A stretch of DNA of 64,000 bases, from the NCBI GenBank assembly GCA_023853785.1, contig JAJIRX010000708.1, positions 186,001-250,000 of the forward strand. Direction: 5' to 3'. The DNA is from Psilocybe azurescens. Its lineage: Eukaryota > Basidiomycota > Agaricomycetes > Agaricales > Agrocybaceae. The notes beneath the pieces were generated by a model. That model was given only the letters and a program-made list of their open reading frames with translations. It was not told where the DNA came from and made no database searches. Positions 57,250 through 64,000 of this stretch are shown piece after piece. The number at the start of each line of letters is the position of its first letter. The first letter of the stretch is position 1. The position numbers and the translations under genes are program-made.

Positions 57250-57899
57250 CGTGTCCTAGGTGTCTAGTCCTTCTCAGAAATACGAGAACTACTATCATAA
57301 CTTGCCACCATTCGGTACGTGTCCAAGGCCACACCACTTTCCCCAATATCTCACAATCCTATCCCACAAATGATCTTCAGGAATCGTCAAATTGAATGCC
57401 TGCATTAACACAATGAACACTCACCTTCTTCATCACTGTTCGGACTCGGATCTGTCCAGGTGCTGTATGCGATTACAAGGAGTATGAAAGAAACTGTGAA
57501 GACAACTGAGGTGATCGTGCGCTGATTTTCCCATGTGAAAACCATCATTCCGGCTAGAAGAGTGAGGAATGAAAGCCTCAAGGCAAAGTCTGCAACACGG
57601 GTGTTCCTCTGTGGCTGTCGTAGGGCGGCCACTGAGAGAGAGAAAGAGGGTTGAAAGGAGGAGGCAGGTGACAACCACATCGTCACTGACTCCACCTTCA
57701 GAGCTCGGAGATCCCTCGCGCTTAGTGAAAACGGCTTCAACGAAGGAGAGCATCCCAACAGCTGTTCCTGCGAAAAAATTGCCTTCACGTAGGATAAAGG
57801 ATATTCAACATCGCTTCCTGATCTCTTTAGATGCATGTTCCCACTTACTAGGGTACGAATAGCGTTGTTCGTGCTACTTTCAATATTGTTATCCGACAT
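57250..57899 (-). CDS. Four-helix membrane protein, possible 5' part of the kinase-like gene
   Basis: The ATG at 57899 gives MSDNNIESSTNNAIRTL and meets a perfect GTAAGT donor. Downstream frames give FFAGTAVGMLSFVEAVF, DDVVVTCLLLSTLFLSLSG, ADFALRLSFLTLLAGMMVFT and TITSVVFTVSFILLVIAYST, four hydrophobic helices, then DPSPNSDEE and a GTGAGT donor. A further exon-like stretch (about 57250-57390) reads IPEDHLWDRIVRYWGK and VVWPWTRTEWWQ if one base is added to a G4 run. The helices lie in two frames, so at least one indel or an unseen intron is involved. It could be an independent gene or the membrane anchor of the gene at 54112-57061. I could not prove a join. Confidence 0.45.
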
Positions 57900-58760
57900 G
57901 ATGGTTGCGAATAGCGAGGGGCAGATGCGTGGGGCGAGGGAGGTATTGGTAAATCAAGATCTGCGTCCCGAAATAGCACAAGGAACGGTATAATTGTCGT
58001 GTTCAAACTGTAATTTACTCCAAAGAAAGAAGATATTTTGGCCGAAAAAATCCACTCACTCTCGACAAACTAATCAACACTTGTTATCCCCCCCAATTTG
58101 GATTCAACCCAACCGATCTTGGATGACTTGGGCTGCACAACGCTACGCACTGCGGGAGGAATCATTACTGTTGAACAGGTGAGAATGAACATCATCATAA
58201 GGCTTCGTGATTGGCACCCTCACCCATCATATACCATTTACGGTGGGGTGCATTAGCACAGTGAGATGTCATTTAAACAGGACATATTGGACGCGTCCGG
58301 ACTGATTGACGGTTGTGTTTCTGAATCTTGCAACGTGGTGAGAGCTCAGGGACGGAGTTCAGAGTTTCAGATTCAGCCATCATGTCTGGATTTCAATCGT
58401 TATCTTATCTTATTTTTCTAAGTTAAAGAAAATCAAGTTATGACACTGCTTTCGGCACTCCGCTCAGGTCATGTTTACTGATACATTAGACTATGAGGAG
58501 GACCACCGCAGGCAGCTGTTTGACAGGGCGCTCAGTATAGCTAAAATTCTGCTATTCGAACAGAGGACAAGGCCAGCGGCGTATTCGTCTCTTCCATTTA
58601 CTCCAATACAACCTTCACGTCCATATTCACTGCACCCTACTACCATCTACCACCCCAACGCCGAGATAGTGGATATCCTGGCTAGTAACTGCAGCCACAA
58701 ATTTTTGGTGTTGGCTAAACATAGCCGTGACTTTCTTGCTGCCGAGTCAAAGGAGAGGAA
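57900..58760. other. Spacer
   Basis: No gene recognised. An open frame at 58471-58809 (+) runs into the APN2 relic and is probably fortuitous. Confidence 0.4.
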
Positions 58761-59221
58761 GTGGCAATTTCACTGTAAAAGTCAACAGGACAGTGGTCAC
58801 TGCCCTTAATGTCCAGCTGTATGTCCGTTGCTTTGATCCACAGTATGAGGCCGAGCGTGATGAGGATGAAGTCGATGCGCGTGCCATAGTCTTGATGATT
58901 TCATTTCTGGACGAGAAGGGAGATTAGTTAATTAGTCGAGGGAGAGGATTTGCGGGGAAGCGATGGAGGAGAGAAAGGAAGGTACCTTGAAAACATATGA
59001 TGTCCACGTTTAGATGGTTTAGTATCTGATCAAAGGTTTTGAAAGAGCTCCATCTGGCGAGATGTCAATATTAAGAATCGATAATGCGTTATATAACTAG
59101 GTAAACTCACGGGTGACATTGGGGAAGTGTACGGACACCGTTCTAGTAGTAAATCGCGTGAATATTAGTATACAGAAGCCAGATGAAGCGTCCTTACAAT
59201 GTTTCAAGTCACGATACGCAT
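58761..59221 (-). pseudogene. APN2 fragment, copy 3
   Basis: The right half corresponds to the 5' exons and its ATG at 59221 reads MRIVT followed by TGA where the intact gene has the Trp of VVTWN. The left part (GTAAAAGTCAACAGGACAGTGG...GATGCGCGTGCCATAG) matches the GSDHCPVFVDF/TRIDFIL exon at 48580-48710. It is joined directly to the EMKSS exon, so about 800 bp of internal coding sequence is deleted. Non-functional. Confidence 0.87.
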
Positions 59222-59636
59222 ATTTAAACTGGCCTTCAGTTTGAGACAAGATGTAAAATGTTCTTGAAAGATGGACTATCGACGAACGTCGAGGCCAGAT
59301 CGTTCTTTAGGTTGCCGTTGGAGTCGGGTATAATCAGCAAGATGTAATACGATATTAGGCTATAGTTGGTCTACAGACTCCAAATAGACTGTGGATCACG
59401 AGTAGGCTGTAGTGGTATTTTGCATTCCTGAAGAGTACGTGATCCTTTCGAAGACCAGTTAACGTGGCGGTTCAAGTAACGACGCTGAACAGGTTACAGA
59501 ACGTGAATAAAGCCAAGAGGCTCATACCGTAAACTCTGGGCAGCGCAGAACCTGTTATAACCCAAATATAACCCAAAACCCCAAAATAGGGTTCTAACAA
59601 ATTTAAAGCCCTTTCACACCATTACACCCATCTCAA

Positions 59637-60257
59637 ATGGGCCGTCTACGTCGTTCTCGAGCCCACCACGCGCGGAGAGATGTCCAGCGAGGAGCCAGAA
59701 CACGAGTACGCTGAATTCAATCTCTGTATGTCTGATATTTGTTCATTTTTCTTGCGTTTTTGTAGGTCAGGACTCGTGATTTGGACATGATTCAGCTCAT
59801 TGATCTGGATCCGAAAGTGAGTCTTTATTCATCGCAATGAGTGGTTGTGGATTCTGACTGGATTTTGGTTTTACGTGATGTCTATCAGAACAGAGCAGCT
59901 CTTGAAGCGCAGCCCATCGACTACGAAAAGCCGGGTCTCGCACAGCATTACTGCGTCGAATGCGCCAAGTGTGTTTTTCTTTCCTTTCCTTTTTGCGCGG
60001 TGGTTTCGCAATCAAAATCTTAACTGTTGACCTCTCTCCTTTCACTCTTACTTTCTAGGTACTATGAGACAGACGCAGCTCTCCAATCGCACTGGCGGAG
60101 CAAAGTCCACAAAAGACGGTGCAAGCAGCTCCGCGAACCCGCATATACGATTGAGGAGGCCGAGCGCGCAGCGGGGTTGGGGCGGGAGACGAGGCAGCCT
60201 CCCCCTCCGCATCAGTCGTCGACAACGGAGATGATGAGCGTGCTGGAGGGTGTTTGA
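59637..60257 (+). CDS. BUD20/ZNF593-type zinc-finger ribosome assembly factor
   Basis: Exons 59637-59705, 59766-59816, 59889-59968, 60059-60257, all in phase. Protein: [58 protein letters not shown], then the zinc finger [40 protein letters not shown] (C-x2-C-x12-H-x5-H, the U1-like C2H2 of this family), and a divergent tail [17 protein letters not shown]. The basic N-terminus and the DLDP.K motif match yeast Bud20 and human ZNF593, shuttling factors for pre-60S export. Only intact member among three 5' copies in the window; its divergent neighbour APN2 is broken here. Confidence 0.92.
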
Positions 60258-60644
60258 ATGAAATTTTTGTACAACATTTTCATTTGTATGAGATGTGTTT
60301 TTTAGTTTCTGCGACACACTTACGACTTAATAGATAGATCACGACTTGTTCACTTGATTTGCATTGTTACCCCTGCCTTCTTCCTTGCTTGATGCTTGAA
60401 AACGGTTTAACGCTGGAAACGAAACCTGGCTCTTCCTCTCATCGATTTACACCAGACTCATACCCAAGTGTTCCGCATACATACATACAAAACCCAGCTG
60501 GCCACAAACCTCACTACATCAAAATTCCATCCGATCAATGCAGCATGGAGGAAGTCCGCTCCTCCCCTCAATCAAATTTCTCCACTGCAAGTATATGTAC
60601 AGGTCCCAATACATTCGAGTCCATTATCATTTGGATTAACTAAT
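60258..60644. other. Convergent 3' spacer
   Basis: Lies between BUD20 (+) and GH76 (-). No gene. Confidence 0.4.
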
Positions 60645-62901
60645 CAATTAGCTTCCACAGCAGCGACCAACACATCCAGCGCCGCAAGCTGGCCCCACGA
60701 CGTGAACCCCGCCGGCTTCGGACCCAGCCAATTGGCCGAGTACTCGTTCCCAGTGCTGGCTAGGTCTAGGAGGGCGTTGTACTGTTACCGTCGTTATCGT
60801 CGTCGTTGTTGATTTGAATTATTAGGTCGTTGAATAATAATAGGCATCTACTACTCACCTGGACGTCGACGTAGCTGTGTATCAAAATCCTGAGAGTATT
60901 GTTCTGCGGCGTCCTCCTGAACGCCTCTCTCAGCCCTCTGATAAAAATCGCTGTGGGCCGGGCAAGCGTACGTCAGTAATTGCGAAAGTGAACTTAATCG
61001 CGAACGTGGAGCCAGAGAGCCAGAGAGCCAGAGACCGAGAGCACGATGTGAGCACGATACTAACGTACTTACCTTTGAACCCAACACTATCGTTGTTGCT
61101 ATCCGTGCTGGCTCCTTCGGTGATGATTCCGTTGGATCCTTGCCACGGTGCGTTCTTCACAGCGGCTGCGACAGTCGTCAACATCCTATATGTAGTAATT
61201 CAGATCCAAACGGAATCCAAACATCCAAAGAAAAGAAAAGAAAAACGTACAGTTGACTCCATTCGCTATTCCCCGTAACACCCGCCAATACACTCAGCCC
61301 CTCCACAAACTTGCCGCTGTTGTACGTGAACAGCCAGCTTGCGGGCGAGCGCGCGCATGTAGCGCCGTCTTCCGTGTCCAGGAGGATGCCGGGGTTCGAG
61401 GAAGAGGAAGAGGCGATGTTGTGCGCCTTTAGCCAGGAGGCGCTGAGTGTTGCGGCGGAGAGGTATTTAGGGTCGGATGTGGTTTCGAAGAGGTAGGCCG
61501 AGAGTCTGGAGTGTTGGGAATCATTTTATGTGTGAGTACTTATGGATGGTAATGATTGTGGGATTATTACGAACGTCAGGTATAGCCTGGATTGCAAGGC
61601 GGTTAGCGATGTAGAGCATCATGGTATGGATTTGAATGTTGACGAGCATAAGGCTTACCCAGTAGTGATGGAGTTAATGGCCGTATCGTCTGTCGTTGGA
61701 CGCTAATAATAAGAATATAAACGCTCTGAATGTTTGAAGAGAATCTATTCGTCCTTGATTCGGTGAGGATATAATCACGTACCCAGAATACACCGCCCGC
61801 CATCGTAACTATGTAGCGAGTCCGAGGTCAGTATAAAAATATAGTACCAGAGATGCTGGCACGAGAAATGAAGGAGAACAAGAACGAGAAGAACGGCTCA
61901 CCTCCATCGCAAGTCCCAGCAAGAGTAAAATTCTTGAAAGGCGATTTTCGAGCTTGTGCTTGCGTCGCCGTTATCACGCTGCAAGGACCAAAGTCAATCA
62001 ATATCGAAGAATATAGAAGGTGTTGGTCGACTGAGCATCTATAGCGACAATTCTCACTAATTAGAAACAGAGTTCCAAGTTGCGATGGAATTGTTCAGAA
62101 GTTCCGTGTCGCCGTATGATTTATATGCGTAGTGCGCTGCTTGTGCCCACCATCTTTTACATGGGTGATGCATCATTAGTGTGCTATACCACCTAAAGGA
62201 AGAATGGGATACACCTACAAAGCGTCGTCATTGAACTAACAAGCAACCCATTGGGGAAAAAAAAGCCCGTTCATCAGTGAACGTACACTAGTCTGGCTTC
62301 AGAAACATACCCTGCAAAAGCAAAAGTAACCAATCAGTATTTGAATAGGGCCTCATGGCACACTAGCACTACGAAGAGAACAACATCTCACCCAAACTGA
62401 TCGTAATTCTTCCAAAGCCCAAACACGAGCTTCAAATTCTTAACAACCACATCCTTATTTGTTGTCGTCTTCGCGACTTGGTCCTGGAGTGCCATAGCAG
62501 AGAACACGTTTGCGGCTTGCCAGTACCCGATGCCTATCACAAATTATATTCCAATGATTAAAACGCAAGTCCAAGGCAGGCCGAAGAGGATCTGGGTTAA
62601 GGACTTACCATTAAACTGTCCTGTGGAGGCGTCAAGCTGCGGGAGGATAGTGTTGATGGCGTTTTGGGAGATGGAGATTCGCTCGGATGCAGGCCTCGTA
62701 TTGTTGAATTTCTAATGATAACAAATCACGGTGATATCAGGGTAGTACATGGAAGATGGGTTATCAAAGTAGACAGGATATTTCGGCTCTCGAGCAGGCG
62801 AAGTGACTGACCCTCCAGCTAAGAGGAACCCCTAAGTCCTGTGCGACAGACAGGCCGCATAGGGTAAGGACTGAAACGTGTGCGAGCGCAGTAGTAAGCA
62901 T
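60645..62901 (-). CDS. Secreted GH76 family glycoside hydrolase
   Basis: Signal peptide MLTTALAHVSVLTLCGLSVA from the ATG at 62901 to 62882. Then KFNNTRPASERISISQNAIN, GQFNGIGYWQAANVFSAMAL, LKLVFGLWKNYDQFG. A 17-nt exon at 62235-62219 supplies FNDDAL, the Asp-Asp catalytic pair of the family. Then WWAQAAHYAYKSYGDTEL, VITATQAQARKSPFKNFTLA, GTCDGG..MAGGVFW, DDTAINSITTGLYVTL, LDTEDGATCARSPASWLFTY, NSGKFVEGLSVLAGVTGNSE, APWQGSNGIITEG, IFIRGLREAFRRTPQNNTLR, and it ends LAALDVLVAAVEAN at TGA 60645-60647. About ten introns. GH76 enzymes act on alpha-1,6-mannan and help link cell-wall mannoprotein or GPI proteins. The donor just before the micro-exon needs one extra G (GGG at 62388-62390 region) for phase. 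Confidence 0.83.
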
Positions 62902-64000
62902 GATGACGAAGATGATTTGAGGAACAGATCCCTGGAAAGAGGCGCTGGCTGGAGACTGGACGATCCAAGGAGCAAGGGAGAATCGAGATGATTAATTTCA
63001 AAATATGTAGGGACAAGATCGAGGGCGAAGGAGGCAAGGCCAATCGAGCACAGAAGCCTTTATAAATACGTGTCGATGGGATATTCAAAGATCAAGGAAA
63101 TTTTTAATCAGACGACAGCAAGCTAGTCCGAATATCACTGTGAGCAATCCAGACATAACAAGATATATATACCACAAAGGTACGTCACATCTTGAAACGC
63201 TATTGCAAAACACCCAACGAGATTTAGTTTAAGAAGAGTGGAGACAAGAGCTTCCAGGTCATGGGCCAAGAGTAGTTTCCAAGGGAGCATGTGGTTTCAT
63301 GTTCACGTTGAGCCCCGCCCGGACCCACTGTTTGAATCTTCAAGTCTAATTTTGTGAACAAACCCACGAGAATTGCAGAATACCTGGATGATGAATAAAA
63401 GAAGGGCATTTTGCGTGCAGTACGCATCATCTGAAGTACACCTGACTAGAGGTCATTCAATTACAGTTGAATAGGGAACCACAATGAGTACGCCCTTAAT
63501 CTTCCTTTTTTTTGCACGGTTGTCCACAAAATCGCAGGAGGGCCGTATCCTGATAGTACTACCCTGGTAAATTTTGCCAACAATCACAGAGCAAACATAA
63601 ATACAGCGATATCCACTTTTCAAGCCGAGAAAATGCAGAGAGCAGTGGAGATGGCTATGCAAGGCGTTGGTAGTGATGATGAATGTAGTGAAACTAAATG
63701 TTGCACCCCGATTGAGCGCTGAGTACTTCGGGTCCAGCCGATGCGACGAAGTAACCTTTTGAAACCTCTACACACAAAGCAAAAAATTAATTTAATGTCA
63801 ATACGAGGGTAATTATTCCATTAATCTCTGTCAGATCTCATTACTCATATTATAGGGCTTGAGACGACGTTCTGCTGTCATGATCAAGCTATAATATCTG
63901 TTTGTTTAACGATTGGTCCTGCTAAGCCTCCAAAAAGGTAATTTGGCACCAAAGTTGATGGCAACGTGAACGTGTTCCCACGACCCCAAATCATCCGTGC
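62902..64000. other. No gene recognised
   Basis: GH76 promoter side, then short open frames only (63224-63430 and 63453-63662 on the minus strand) without resemblance to known families. Confidence 0.45.

Noticed and set aside
58471..58809. 112-codon plus-strand frame
   Set aside because: Its 3' third is antisense to the APN2 copy-3 relic; no domain.

Overview
The window looks like nuclear DNA of an Agaricomycete (mushroom-forming basidiomycete). Genes are split by many short GT-AG introns (about 50-110 nt) and most products have fungal relatives. These include mitochondrial ornithine acetyltransferase, SEC11 signal peptidase, APN2, BUD20, an SLD3-like replication factor, a secreted GMC oxidoreductase, GH76, a type-B carboxylesterase, F-box proteins and basidiomycete-type membrane proteins. 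One intron-bearing tRNA-Leu(CAG) is present. All assignments come from reading the sequence; no search was run.

Layout. 1-7.2 kb: sparse, with a heavily decayed GH5 exo-beta-1,3-glucanase relic (+) and a small dimeric alpha/beta-barrel gene (-). 7.2-12.6 kb: MFS transporter (+), carboxylesterase (-), tRNA-Leu. 13.4-16 kb: an unknown helical protein gene (+) preceded by a decayed copy of itself. 16.6-21.7 kb: ARG7 ornithine acetyltransferase (-) and a multi-pass membrane protein (+). 22.7-27.1 kb: three tandem DJ-1/PfpI genes (+), at least two lying in duplicated blocks. 27.9-31 kb: SLD3-like gene and a low-complexity protein with a YDAD-type N-terminal domain (+). 32.8-35.1 kb: aryl-alcohol-oxidase-like GMC enzyme (+). 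35.5-39.2 kb: a hAT transposon with matched ends and a perfect 8-bp target duplication. 40.2-45.4 kb: a small secreted GPI-type protein and two tandem F-box/leucine-rich genes (+). 45.6-49.9 kb: SEC11 and APN2 (-). 50-60.3 kb: a triplicated APN2/BUD20 divergent pair. The left copy keeps APN2, the right copy keeps BUD20, and the middle copy has lost both. 60.6-62.9 kb: GH76 (-).

The most unusual object lies on the minus strand at 55.3-57.1 kb. It is an array of about 65-bp direct repeats. Each unit reads as a complete small spliceosomal intron (GT donor, CTGAC-like branch site, AG acceptor). Each is separated from the next by exactly three bases. Read this way, 25 consecutive single-codon exons, preceded by a 21-nt and a 6-nt exon, stay open and join in phase to a coiled-coil exon of a kinase-like gene. 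If spliced, this would be a fungal micro-exon gene of extreme form; if not, it is a minisatellite that happens to preserve splice signals.

A second window-wide pattern is that most otherwise good genes contain one-base frame breaks. Nearly all fall in homopolymer runs and nearly all are repaired by one extra base. I read these mainly as sequence-quality artefacts rather than pseudogenisation, and the gene calls allow for them.
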